Positions 55,298 to 64,000 of a stretch of DNA of 64,000 nucleotides are shown here, piece by piece; the stretch's first letter is position 1; every line of letters begins with the position of its first letter. Origin of the DNA: Dichetophora obliterata. Its lineage: Eukaryota; Arthropoda; Insecta; Diptera; Sciomyzidae. Under the pieces are notes generated by a model. The model had not been told where the DNA came from and did no database searches. It saw nothing but the letters and a program-made list of their open reading frames with translations. Position numbers and translations under genes: made by a program. The DNA lies in NCBI GenBank assembly GCA_963920525.1, contig OY986439.1:17331319-17395318 (forward strand). Reading direction: 5' to 3'.

Positions 55298-55965
55298 ATC
55301 CCAATCAGCCAAACAAGCTTGAAATAAGCTTTAAACAAGCTTAGAACCGTAAGCATTAAGCTTGGAAAAAGCTTTAGATTACTATTGGAAAATGCTTACA
55401 AGTAATTGTAGAATAAACGAAAACGATTCCTTGGAAAAATATTCCTTACTATAAGCTTAGTCCAAGTGTTTCTTTACAATTGGAAATTAGTATTTCAATA
55501 CGCAACTTTTATGTATAAATATATTTACCAAACAATGCAGAGCCATCTTAAATTGACAAATAAGAATAAAAAAAGAAAAAACATTAGTAGTAATTAGCAA
55601 AAAAAGTGAAATGAACAATGTCCGAACCCGGACTCGAACCGGGGACGTCTAGGTCGATAGTCTAGCGCACTCTCTGCTTGACTACATAGGCCAACAGCTA
55701 ACAGCAATCGCAACTTTGAACAGTTGCAAAACTATTACCTTGGCTTACATTTTGCAAGTATGAGTGAAAAACACTTACTTACAGCAAGTCTTTCCAAGTA
55801 TTATTGTACAACACTTACTTTTTATTTCTTACGCAATAATTCTGCAAAGCAACTTGGAAATAAATTAACGACGCAAGTGTTTTACAAACGTGCTTGGAAA
55901 AGGCTTGGTTTTTGCATTGTATGTAAGTTTAATCCAATCACTATTTCTAAATGACCGATTGGGAT
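55298..55965. mobile_element. inverted-repeat element (ATCCCAATC ends) with tRNA-like cargo
   Basis: The left end ATCCCAATCAGCC and the complement of the right end (ATCCCAATCGGTC) match. The interior contains several CTTGGAAAA/AAGCTT-type motifs, and both halves share text such as CTTGGAAA and AAGTGTTT. A tRNA-like sequence lies in the middle on the minus strand. The ends resemble those of the MITE at 13431-17546 (ATCCCAGTCGGAAT). No TSD found. Confidence 0.6.
55622..55694 (-). pseudogene. tRNA-like sequence (anticodon loop CTATCGA)
   Basis: The minus strand has a perfect B-box (GGTTCGAGTCC) in a paired T-arm (CCCGG/CCGGG), an A-box-like TAGTCAAGCAGAG, and an anticodon-arm-like CTAGA-CTATCGA-CCTAG in which four of five pairs form. 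The anticodon would be ATC (Asp), unusual because flies normally use GTC for Asp. The acceptor strands (GGCCTAT versus TTCGGAC) do not pair. I read it as tRNA-derived cargo of the surrounding element, not a working tRNA. Confidence 0.6.
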
Positions 55966-57240
55966 GGTATTTAATTCATATACATATGCAACTAGAAATT
56001 ACTTTTTTAGATCATATTATCTTTGATAAATCTACTTCTAGTTTTAGAAAAAAAAAAATCATATAACTGCATTAAAGAAATACAAAAAAAAAATCGTTTC
56101 GTTTTTATGAGCAAAACTTCAAAAGCAGCAAACATTTTTCTTCAGTATACGTGTATGATTGTGGGTTTTTATTAGTTTCTGTTGGTAGTTTATAACTTAA
56201 ACGGGATACTAAATCAACGTTGAAATTTTTTATATGTGTGCTGTGTGCGATTGCTTGGGCTAAGCGTGTGTGCGTGTGTTAGGATTTGTGTGGGTTAAGT
56301 TTGTGTGAATTGCATCCCAAAAGGACCAATTGCCTTCGCCCGTCAATTCACCCATCCCTATCTCGTCTTAGCCATCATAAGTCATATCCTGTCTACGTGT
56401 TTTTTTTTTCATGAACTCGCTGCTATGATTGTCGTTGTTGTTGCTGTTTTTGGTATTTTTTTTTGTTGCCAGAAAGCCAGAACTCAGTGACTGTTGAAGT
56501 CGCGTTGTTGAGTTTGTTTTAAACCGCTGCGAAATGCGTTCAGCTGTGTATGTATGTGTGTGTGTGTGTGTGTGTTTGTGTGTGTGCTTCGTTGCATTTC
56601 TAGAAGGAATGCAACGCTATGTGGCTTATCTCACTTTCATCCACTCACTCTTGCAGCACTCCTTTTAACTTTCCACTCTACTCACTCCAGCCATACATAC
56701 TGTGTGTGAGTAAGTATGTATATGTGTATGTGTGTGTTTTGGTAACAGGGTGGTCATCATCATAAATCATTTTTCATATTTTTCTGAAAGCAATTTTTCC
56801 ATTTCGCATATCAAGCGTGCTCCTTCACACACAATTTCTTTCTCTTTCATTCTGAAACAATGTAGCTGATGCGACCTTCCCCACCCACTTGGATTGCATT
56901 GTGTTGATTGTGATTCCGTGTTAAGGTTTTGAAAATGTTTGGGTTTTTTGGATGTTTGTGTGCCTGTATCTGTGTGTGGTGTATCTGTGTTGTTGTTAGC
57001 AAGTTGTTTTTATTTGTTGAAAGTCATCATTTCTGTACAAAGTTTTTAACTAAATTTAATTTGTATTGTGCTAGTTTTGTTTTGCTGTTTTTGGTACTTT
57101 ATTGCAGAATGATTTTAGGAACACAAATAACTGTTTTCGCGCTACATTCGTTGTTGTAAAAGAGAGTGCATAGCGAAATATTTGCTTGAATTCTAAAAAT
57201 TTTGTGCATTTAACTCGGAGCAACAGCTAAAAGCATGCAA
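55966..57240. other. non-coding, TG-rich simple repeats
   Basis: It contains a TG tract at about 56555-56575 and many TGTGTGTATG-type runs. ORFs at 56305-56490 and 56929-57159 are hydrophobic or Cys-rich low-complexity translations of these repeats. No gene recognised. Confidence 0.45.
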
Positions 57241-57406
57241 TTTTAAAGCTTAACTGCTTTATTCCGTATTACGAAAATGAACACCAACGACAAGCAAGAC
57301 ACGAGAAGCAATAGAATTTCGTATAGAAAAAAGTATTGTTTCTCGTGTCTTGCTTGTCGTTGGTGTGCTGCTTCGTGATACAGAATAATGCAGTTAATTT
57401 AAAGTT
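57241..57406. repeat. long near-perfect hairpin, copy 1
   Basis: ACACCAACGACAAGCAAGAC at 57281 and the following ACGAGAAGCAATA pair with TATTGTTTCTCGTGT and CTTGCTTGTCGTTGGTGT on the right arm, one mismatch in about 33 bp. Outside a short mismatched patch, pairing resumes (ATTCCGTATTACGAA with TTCGTGATACAGAAT, then TTAACTGC with GCAGTTAA), giving a stem of about 70 bp with a loop of about 20 nt. Non-coding. MITE or hairpin-RNA locus. Confidence 0.8.
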
Positions 57407-57459
57407 AGCTTCTCCAAAAACTGCTGCATACTTTTAGGCTGTTTTAGTATAAATAAAGC

Positions 57460-57625
57460 GATTCCTTTTGTATCAGAACAAAAACACACCAACGACAAGC
57501 AAGACACAAGAAGCAATGTTATTTTTCTATGGAAGAAAGAATTGCATCCTCTGACTGCTGGCGTGTCGTTGGTGTGCTTTTTCGTGATAGAAAGTAACTA
57601 ATGCTGTTAAACAATTTTCAAGTCT
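57460..57625. repeat. long hairpin, decayed copy 2
   Basis: ACACACCAACGACAAGCAAG at 57485 matches copy 1, but the right arm retains only GTGTCGTTGGTGTGC plus the outer TTTCGTGAT segment. The inner right arm has diverged. It lies head-to-tail with copy 1, about 200 bp downstream. Confidence 0.75.
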
Positions 57626-58251
57626 ATCTTAAAGCTTTTTTCAAAACATGCTCTGCCTTGACCAAACATAAAGTAGTGATGACTAAACAAAAACCACCGC
57701 GCCTAAAAGCATGCCACTAAATAATGATTTATCTTGATATAAGCACCATTATCAACTTGATGATTATTCATAAAGTGCGCAGTTTCTAATTTAATTTTAT
57801 GACCTTCATTAAAACCTCACCAGCAGCAGCTCTGAGTTTTAGTGCAGGACACGACCAACATTTAAAAAGGACTCCTGCTATTTTGGGGACATGATAAAAT
57901 GCAAAACGAAAGGAAAACAAAAAACTTTAAGCTAACCGCTATGAACGCAAAAACAATGAAAATGTTTTAAAAACCCTGCATGGGCTAAAAACATGAAATG
58001 TGGTAAAACTAGAAATACCACAAATAAGCGATGCGAAGGAAGAATGGAAGATGGAAAGTCGAGAGAAGTTCTACTTTTTTCCTGCACACTAATGCCTGGG
58101 AAACCCTTTAAGGTACACGTTGTCAGCAATAAAGATGAAACGGTTTTAGTTGCCCGAAAGGAGAGCGAGAAATTACAAGGAACTCATGACGAAGCAATAC
58201 CAATGCAGACACAAGATACAAAGAGAAGGGATAGAAAATTCAAGCAAAACA
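57626..58251. other. non-coding, no gene supported
   Basis: A 93-codon basic ORF (57993-58274) has no family motif and runs into the foldback below. I do not support it as a gene. Confidence 0.4.
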
Positions 58252-58797
58252 CAAACAAAAAGAACAGACATTAATGTATATCTCAGAGATATGGAAAAAC
58301 TCGCTTGGAAATAGCTTTAAAATAAAACCACAAGCAATTAAGTGGTGTAGAGTTGCGTTTTATGTTAAAACACAGCCTTTAAAAATGTAACAGATATGAA
58401 GTTAGAAAAGAGGAAAATCCATTTCTTAAAACGTTAAGAAAAATGCTGCAGAGCTGGGAAAAGCGCTCCGATTATTTGTTGTATATTAGAGTTGTGAAGA
58501 GATGTTAGCGGGTGGAAAAGAAGCTTTAATTTCAAGATTTTGGACGAAGATTACAAAATATTAGGTATAAAAATGAAGAAAGAAAAAACTTTTCTTAATA
58601 CGCTTGAAAATTTAAGACAGCGAAGTTTTTTGGGGCTTCGCTAAATTCGTTTTATTTATTTGGGTTTTGCCGTTTTCCAAGTTTATATCTGCTTAATATT
58701 TAAAACTACACCTCTTAATTTCCTGTGGTTTTATTTTAAAGCTATTTCCTAGCGAGTTTATCCATCTCTGAGATAAGCATTAATGTCTGTTCTTTGT
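58252..58797. mobile_element. foldback element, 546 bp, arms about 110 bp
   Basis: AACAGACATTAATGTATATC at 58263 and onward (TCAGAGAT, AACTCGCT, GGAAATAGCTTTAAAATAAA, ACCACA) pairs with the right arm ending at about 58797. Pairing is strong for about 110 bp. The centre (58366-58687) is unpaired and non-coding. TSD not resolved. Confidence 0.75.
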
Positions 58798-60032
58798 TTA
58801 TTTTTCTTGGTAAGTAAATAGCATTCCATTTCAAAAATTTAAAATTGTGAAGCAAGTGATGAACAAAAAATTAAATTGCCAATACATATATATATAAATA
58901 TATCTACCTGAGGTTGGTTAAAACCTTTCGTATATCAACAAAAATTCCGCTTTAATCCAAGTGATCCATTTAAACCTTATCACAGATATATACATAGTAT
59001 GTTTTAGTAAATGCCTGAAGATATTTAAGCTTTCAGAAAAAAAAAAACGTTGTCTAACAGACCGATTGATATTCTAAAGACTAAGCTTCAAAGATTTAGT
59101 GGATAATCAGGCAGGTAAAAATTTATAGTTTGTTCGGGTGGCTGCTCCAAGAAAGGTTTAACAAAGTTTTAATTCAGACAAAATACGTTTTTAATGATGC
59201 ATATATTAGAGAGAATTAGAGAGGTTGGCGTGCTGTGACCCTTTGCTACATGGTCAGTGAAGAAATATTAAAGTGTATGTTTGTGTATGTATGTGTGTGT
59301 GTGTGTGTGTTTATGTGCTTTATTTATGCCATTAAAATGTTGCTTTTAATTAAGCTATTATAAAATTTTATGTAGCAATAAAGTTTAATCTTGGCCAACA
59401 TTAAACGGGAATTTGCAATTTTATTTAAAAGGCAGAGAAAGAGTGAAGCGGAAGGGCAGTGAAGCGACAGGGAATATGAAAAAGCAAGGAAGTGCTGAAA
59501 ATGAAGGAGAAGCTAAATGGCGATGAAGGGTAGTTTATTAGTTTTAGGGTTACAAAAGCTTAAGAACTACACACACACACTAACTTTATTATGATATGAA
59601 TAAGCAGCAAATAATTGCATTTTATTCTTAGATGACTTTGATGACTGCGTGGTTCCTAACCTTTTTTGTTTTTTGGAAAGAAAATTAGACGAATTTGTGT
59701 TGTTTTTTTTATGAAACGGAAAATGTATTTAGAAAAAAAAAAGATTTTTTACTCCCCTTATAATTGTTCATATAAATAGAAAAGATATAAATTTCTAAGA
59801 AATAAATATGAATTTATTTTAAATTTTTGTCATCTATCTATGTTTCTATATCAATACTATTATATAAAATTCAAGTGAAATTTTTTGTTGCAGATTGACT
59901 CTAAAAGTACTAAGCCGATTTTATGAAAACAATTTTAAAATATCATATTTTATTTATAATTCGTATTTTATTTTAGAAATTTTAATAGGAAGTACGCATA
60001 GTTAATTAAAGTGTTTAGTTATTTATGAAATC
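58798..60032. other. non-coding with TG tract
   Basis: A TG tract lies at about 59291-59311 and purine-rich text at 59430-59530. At about 59885-59925, ATTGACTCTAAAAGTACTAAGCCGAT resembles the start of the repeat at 31565 (GACTCTAAAACTATTGGACCGAT). Confidence 0.4.
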
Positions 60033-60401
60033 ATCCCTGTTTAAATTAACTTGTTGACTTGAATTTATAGTACTTGGACTAGAAATTCGCGATGAGAAAT
60101 TAGAATACCTTTTGTCTTCTGTTTGAAAGATTTCTCGATAGTTGGTAATTATACTGCTTACTTTATCATAGAACCCAGATGTGAAGTATTTCTTTTGCAT
60201 TGGCTGTTCTGTAACTAAACGTAACTTTACATCTGTTTCTTCAAAGTCGTTCCAACATTGCTCCAATCGTTTTAACCACTCGTAGTAGTAGGCTGAAGTT
60301 GACTTCCGTTCTGCCGAATCCTTTTTGAAGTTTTTAATGATTCTCGAAATTTCATCGCCGAGCTCCTTTTGATGCTCAACTTGATCCAATGTTGTTGTCA
60401 T
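60015..60401 (-). CDS. gag-like N-terminal ORF fused to LTR sequence
   Basis: This 128-codon open frame begins MTTTLDQVEHQKELGDEISR right after the leader of the mini LTR element, so the start is well placed. Residues about 1-95 (with LKRLEQCWNDFEETDVKLRL and YFTSGFYDKVSSIITNYREI) look like the helical N-terminal part of an LTR-retrotransposon gag, probably BEL/Pao, though I cannot fix the family. The last about 32 residues (DKRYSNFSSRISSPSTINSS onward) are translated from LTR sequence: the same text appears in the 5' LTR, where it reads FSSRISSPSTRNSSQQV in one frame. The frame exits into flanking DNA and stops. Protease, RT, RNase H and integrase are absent. It is either a deletion by-product or a non-autonomous derivative that keeps a gag fragment. 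Confidence 0.6.
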   Translation of the reverse strand: MTTTLDQVEHQKELGDEISRIIKNFKKDSAERKSTSAYYYEWLKRLEQCWNDFEETDVKLRLVTEQPMQKKYFTSGFYDKVSSIITNYREIFQTEDKRYSNFSSRISSPSTINSSQQVNLNRDDFINN

Positions 60402-60771
60402 TTTTTTTGCTTTAATTTTTTAGTACTTGAACCAAAAAATTACGTTGAATTGAATACGTTAAAGGTTTATATGTGAACTTTTTGTTCACCAAATGATTTG
60501 ATTTGTTTTAATTTTCTAGTACTTGAACCAGAAAATGTCGTTGAATTGAATCCTTCAGAGATTTATTTGTGAAGATATTCTAGCCGGGGGCCTCCAAAAA
60601 ATGTTTAATTAAACTTGTTGACTTGAATTTCTAGTACTTGGACTAGAAATTCGCGATGAAAAAATTAGAACACCTTTTGTCTTCTGCTTACTTAAATCAA
60701 CCACTTTTATTTTGATATAATGCAAATATTTATAGCACTTACCATAGTAAAAAATATACAATACATATACA
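60038..60771 (-). mobile_element. miniature LTR retroelement (LTR, PBS, gag head, partial LTR), TSD GGGAT
   Basis: On the minus strand, a 170 bp 5' LTR (60771 to 60602) starts TGTATATG, contains TATAAATA and AATAAA, and ends AAACA. A few bases later comes TGGAGGCCCCCGGC, which resembles the tRNA primer sites of BEL/Pao-type elements. A leader with a repeated AGTACTTGAACCA-type (complement) segment precedes a gag-like ORF. That ORF then fuses at about 60125 to the last about 88 bp of a second LTR, which ends AAACA at 60038. The 5 bp GGGAT (ATCCC on the plus strand) flanks both ends (60033-60037 and 60772-60776). Pol and most of the 3' LTR are missing. Confidence 0.8.
60602..60771 (-). repeat. 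5' LTR of the mini element
   Basis: TG...CA ends (TGTATATG to AAACA), an internal TATAAATA and downstream AATAAA in the right order for an LTR. The final about 88 bp are repeated at 60038-60125 with few differences. Confidence 0.7.
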
Positions 60772-60793
60772 ATCCCTGTTGCCACGCATTGCT

Positions 60794-61611
60794 TCCCAGT
60801 AGGCATTGGCAGCGCTGCTAGCAGGCCTTCTTATGGATTTTAGAGTACTGCCGCACTCATATACAACTACACTTGCTTTTTTATATGAAATGGGAAAATT
60901 TGTCAGGCCTTCCGCTCTCCTTGCTCAAAAGAGACCTGCCAGAAGCACTCTTTCGAGAAGTCACGTTAGAAGGAAAAGCAATAAAAATATCAACTTAAAA
61001 TAAAAAACAACTAAGAATGTCAGATTTCAACCATGGGTCTTCTCAGTACGCGGTCCGACATCTTACCCACTCGTCTACCGTAGTTGTTAAGAATTACATG
61101 CTTATTTTGCATCAATACAAATGAAAGTAAGCTTTCGGTAGCCCGGGTTCGAGACAAAACTGGGACAAAAAATTTTTTTTTTGTTTTTTTTAAATCTAAA
61201 TTTTTTTACAAACTGTTCTGTGTATTTCAAATTTTTTTAATTTTTTATAAATTTTCTTCCTACAAAAAAATAAGAAAAGACTGAGTTTTTCCATATAAAT
61301 ATTTTCATATAATATAATATGTAATGTGTTTGTTTTCGGGAGCACGGGTTCGAGACACAACTCGGCCAACAAAATTTTTTTTTTTTAAATCTACATTTTT
61401 TTACGAACTGTTGTGTATTTAAAAATTTTTTTGGAATTTTTTTTGTAAATTTTTTCATATAAAATTATATGAAAAGAATAAGAACCTTCAAAAGGTAGGC
61501 CTTACAGAAGAACTCATTAATGCAGTGATCATGGAAGGTGTATTAACGCCAATAAAAGCAGTGCCAGTATGCCTTTTTTTGCGGAGGACTCACTAAAATG
61601 CCCACTGGGAT
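60794..61611. mobile_element. inverted-repeat unit 1 (TCCCAGTNGGCA ends) with tRNA-like cargo
   Basis: The left end TCCCAGTAGGCATT and the complement of the right end (TCCCAGTGGGCATT) match. The unit includes the tRNA-like segment at 61020-61084 and two GGGTTCGAGAC-containing segments (about 61145 and 61350). It aligns with unit 2 over nearly its whole length at about 840 bp offset, diverged. Non-coding. Confidence 0.65.
61020..61084 (-). pseudogene. tRNA-like sequence in unit 1 (Leu/Ser-type D arm)
   Basis: The minus strand reads TAGACGAGTGGGTAAGATG, similar to the class II tRNA D arm TGGCCGAGTGGTTAAGG, and later GGTTGAAATCTGA, a degenerate B-box. No convincing acceptor stem. It is tRNA-derived and decayed. 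Confidence 0.5.
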
Positions 61612-61859
61612 ATAGCTGCAAGGAAAATGTGCAGCTAGAAACAAACTACCCAATGGGCAAAAGCAGGTCTTTGAAGCGCTTCTAGCAGGCCATTCTACGG
61701 ATTTCTTAGCCCTTCCGTGCTCGTGAAAACGAGAAAATTTTCTAGGCCTTCCTCGCTCGCGACTCTAAAGAAGCCTGCTAGAAACCCTTCTTGAGAATGG
61801 ACATTAGAAAGAAAAGCAATATAAATATCAACTTGAAATAAAAAAACTTTTGACAATTT

Positions 61860-61921
61860 CCAGATTTGAACCAACGTCCTCTCATCTGGCGGTCTGGCAT
61901 CTTACCCACTCGTCCACCTCA
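61860..61921 (-). pseudogene. tRNA-like sequence in unit 2
   Basis: The minus strand carries TGGACGAGTGGGTAAGATG (one mismatch from an A-box core) and GGTTCAAATCTGG (B-box-like). It matches the unit 1 copy in position and sequence, so it was part of the ancestral element. Confidence 0.55.
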
Positions 61922-62366
61922 GTTGTTAACGAACTTCAGCTTATTTTGCATCATTACAAATGAAAGTAAGCTTTCAGGAGCTCGTATTCGCGAACCAGCT
62001 CGGACCAAAAAAAAAAATTTTTTTTTGTATTTTTTTTAAAATCTACATTTTTCTATTCATTTAAAAAAATTTTTGGAAATATTTTTGTAAATTTCTTCAT
62101 ACAAAAATAATAGAAAAGACTAAGAATTTTTCCATATAAAAGTTTTCATATAATGTGATATGCAATGTGTTAGATTTCGGAGACCTGGATTTACGCGCCC
62201 CAACACGGACAAAAAAAATTTTTTTTTTCTTTAAGATTTGATTTTTTTAGTTGATCTGATCATTTATAATTTTTCAAAATTTTTTTAAAAATTTTTCATA
62301 TAAAATAACAGGAAAAGACTGCACTCATGCACGCAGCACTCATCAATGCAGCGATCATGGAAGGTA

Positions 62367-63652
62367 TTGGGGGTTGGAATTAATTTTAAAGGTTTTTTTT
62401 CGGTTTTTGAGCATTTATTTAGAAAAAACGGTACAATGTATATTATTCAAAGTATTGTCCATCGTTAGCTACAGCATTTTCCCATCTTTCTGGCAGCATA
62501 TGGATTCCGCGCCGGAAGAACGATTCGTCTTTTGAGGCAATCCACGAATCGACCCATTTTTTGGTATCCTCGTAAGAAGTGAAGCGCTGCTCAGCCAAGC
62601 CATGCGTCATCGATCTGAATAGGTGGTAGTCGGAAGGGGCTATGTCTGGGCTATAAGGCGGGTGGGGTAGCACATCCCAATTCAGCGCCTCCAACGTTTC
62701 CTTGACGGTTCTTGCAACATGTGGCCGTGCGTTGTCATGTTGAAAAACCACTTTGTCGTGTCTTTTGGCATATTCCGGCCGTTTAACCTTTAATGCTCGG
62801 CTCAATTGCATCAATTGTTGTTGGTAGCGTTCCCCAGTGATGGTTTCGTTAGGTTTTAGCAGCTCATAGTACACGACACCCTTCTGATCCCACCAAATAC
62901 ACAGCATAAGCTTGGCGCCATGAATATTCGGCTTGGCCCTCGATGTTGATGCATGGCCGGGTGGTCCTCACGATTTTTTTCGCTTAGGATTATCGTAATG
63001 GATCCACTTTTCATCGCCAGTGACAATACGATGCAAAAAACTCTTCCTTTTATGCCGTTGAAGCAGTTGTTCGCACATGCAAAATCGCCGTTCAACGTCT
63101 CTCGGCTTCAACTGGTACGGCACCCAATTTCCTTGATTTTGAATCATTCCCATGGCCTTCAAGCGTTTGCCGACCGTTGATAAGTCGACTCCCAATGATT
63201 CTGACAATTCTTGAAGGGTTTGACACGGGTCTTCATCGAGCAAAGCCTCCAATTCCTCATCTTCAAACTTTTTCGGCTGGCCCGGACGCTCTTTGTCTTC
63301 CGTATCAAGTCACCACTTTTAAACCGACGGAACCAGTACTCACAAGTAGAAATCGATGGAGCATAGTCCCCGTAAGCCTCAGTAAGCGTGCGTTGTGCTT
63401 CAACCGCTTTTTTCTTCAAATGGAAGCACAAAAGTAAACCTTCCCGCAAATTGCGTTTTGTTGGAACGAAAGTCGACATGTTCACAGAGAAAAAAATATA
63501 TGTTGTTTACACTTCAGTGGAATGACACATACTAAAAAATGAAGCTTAGACAATGTGCTTTGAAATGAATATAGTCACAGGTGTGCCCAATGCGATCTAT
63601 TGATAGTTACGCCATCTCTTAGAAAACCTTTAAAACTAATTCCAACCCCCAA
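62367..63652 (-). mobile_element. full-length mariner, 1286 bp, broken transposase
   Basis: The ends TTGGGGGTTGGAATTA (left) and the complement of the right end match over about 30 bp with one difference, extending into TTTTAAAGGTTTT. TA lies outside both (62365-62366, 63653-63654). 1286 bp is the canonical mariner size. It interrupts unit 2. The transposase is on the minus strand. Confidence 0.92.
62443..63485 (-). pseudogene. mariner DD34D transposase with one frameshift and one stop
   Basis: Reading from ATG 63485 gives MSTFVPTKRNLREGLLLCFH and the helix-turn-helix region to YWFRRFKSGD. There a one-base deletion at about 63310 shifts the frame; the continuation in the next frame is TEDKERPGQPKKFEDEELEA, including the GRPR-like hook. 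It runs through TGDEKWIHYDNPKRKKS (first catalytic Asp). A TGG-to-TGA stop at about 62965 follows, then the same frame resumes with GPPGHASTS, MLCIWWDQKGVVYYELLKPN, FQHDNARPHV (second Asp) and PHPPYSPDIAPSDYHLF (third Asp; 34 residues between the last two). It ends in DGQYFE at 62443. All three aspartates remain, so only two small lesions separate this copy from an open frame of about 347 codons. It appears relatively young but inactive. Confidence 0.92.
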
Positions 63653-63725
63653 TATATTGACGCCAATAAGAGCACTACTAGCAAGCTTTCTTTTGCGTAT
63701 CGCTAGCTAAAATGCCAACTGGGTT

Positions 63726-64000
63726 AAGCTTTTTCTTTTCACGTGTTTGTGTTGCGAGAGTTTCAATAAACTCCATATTTCTCTCTACTACTCTCTTTTT
63801 TGCTCAGCTAGCACGGCGCTACAAAAACAAACCAATGAATCTTAAGAGAGTCGAACAGTGAGATATAGTACATCAAAATGCAGTGCTGTGCTCCGAAACA
63901 AAATAAAATAAAAGACGAAATAATTTTTATATTGTAATGACAATTTAAAAATAACATGTATTGTCCTATGGATATTGATAAAAAACGTCCGACAACTGCA
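63726..64000. other. non-coding edge of window
   Basis: No feature recognised. Confidence 0.4.

Larger units (their letters stand above)
61648..63725. mobile_element. inverted-repeat unit 2, interrupted by mariner
   Basis: The left end ACCCAATGGGCA and the complement of the right end (ACCCAGTTGGCA) match. The interior aligns with unit 1 (for example GAAAGTAAGCTTTC at 61969 versus 61129, and GATCATGGAAGG at 62353 versus 61527). Excluding the mariner, it is about 790 bp. Unit 1 supplies the uninterrupted version of the insertion site. Confidence 0.7.

Noticed and set aside
55622..55694. Functional tRNA-Asp gene
   Set aside because: The acceptor strands do not pair and the anticodon would be atypical. 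Its central place in an inverted-repeat element suggests tRNA-derived cargo.
57993..58274. 93-codon Lys/Arg-rich ORF
   Set aside because: No motif; its end is read from the arm of a foldback element.

Overview
The window looks like intergenic or intronic DNA from a higher fly (Diptera, Brachycera). This is an inference. It rests on strong AT-richness, the absence of any recognisable host exon in 64 kb, abundant CA/TG and CAA/CAG simple repeats, and a transposon load (Tc1, mariner, hAT, Harbinger, Penelope, LINE, LTR element) typical of a large fly genome. I found no confident host protein gene, rRNA gene, functional tRNA gene or CRISPR array. Almost everything interpretable is mobile DNA, much of it nested.

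Layout. 2.2-4.2 kb: two decayed mariner copies, the first split by a palindromic MITE. 7.16-8.30 kb: a 1.14 kb foldback element. 9.15-9.99 kb: a hAT transposase relic abutting a TA-flanked MITE that carries a tRNA-like sequence. 13.43-17.55 kb: a three-level nest (a MITE interrupted by a hAT-type element with TSD TGTCTATT, itself interrupted by a Harbinger element with TSD TAA). 19.1-24.0 kb: LINE fragments in permuted order plus an unidentified coding relic. 24.2-25.7 kb: a non-autonomous hAT-type element. 26.6-29.9 kb: a 3.27 kb DNA transposon with about 500 bp inverted repeats, an 8 bp TSD and an unusual broken transposase. 31.5-33.0 kb: small repeats and a MITE. 33.07-37.32 kb: a hAT-type element filled with other insertions, including a Tc1-like element with an intact 344-codon DD34E transposase. 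38.6 kb: a MITE. 43.75-44.20 kb: a palindrome-rich element. 44.91-49.87 kb: a hAT-type element made of palindromic subrepeats and interrupted by a young Penelope-like retroelement with an intact 838-codon ORF. 50.9-53.0 kb: two paralogous relics of a transposon-like gene, each holding a MITE the other lacks. 54.1 kb: a Tc1-like relic. 55.3-56.0 kb: another tRNA-bearing inverted-repeat element. 57.2-57.6 kb: two copies of a long hairpin. 58.25-58.80 kb: another foldback. 60.0-60.8 kb: a miniature LTR element whose gag ORF runs into its own LTR. 60.8-63.7 kb: two related inverted-repeat units carrying tRNA-like sequences, the second interrupted by a full-length but broken mariner.

How the parts relate. 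These are independent selfish elements, not a pathway. The useful information is in insertion order, target-site duplications and paralogous empty sites. Those establish element ends directly and mark the Tc1-like and Penelope-like copies as the youngest and most likely to be functional. The least familiar items are the 26.6-29.9 kb transposon, the recurrent tRNA-like cargo inside inverted-repeat elements, the 57.3 kb hairpin pair, and the LTR mini-element with its gag-LTR chimeric ORF.
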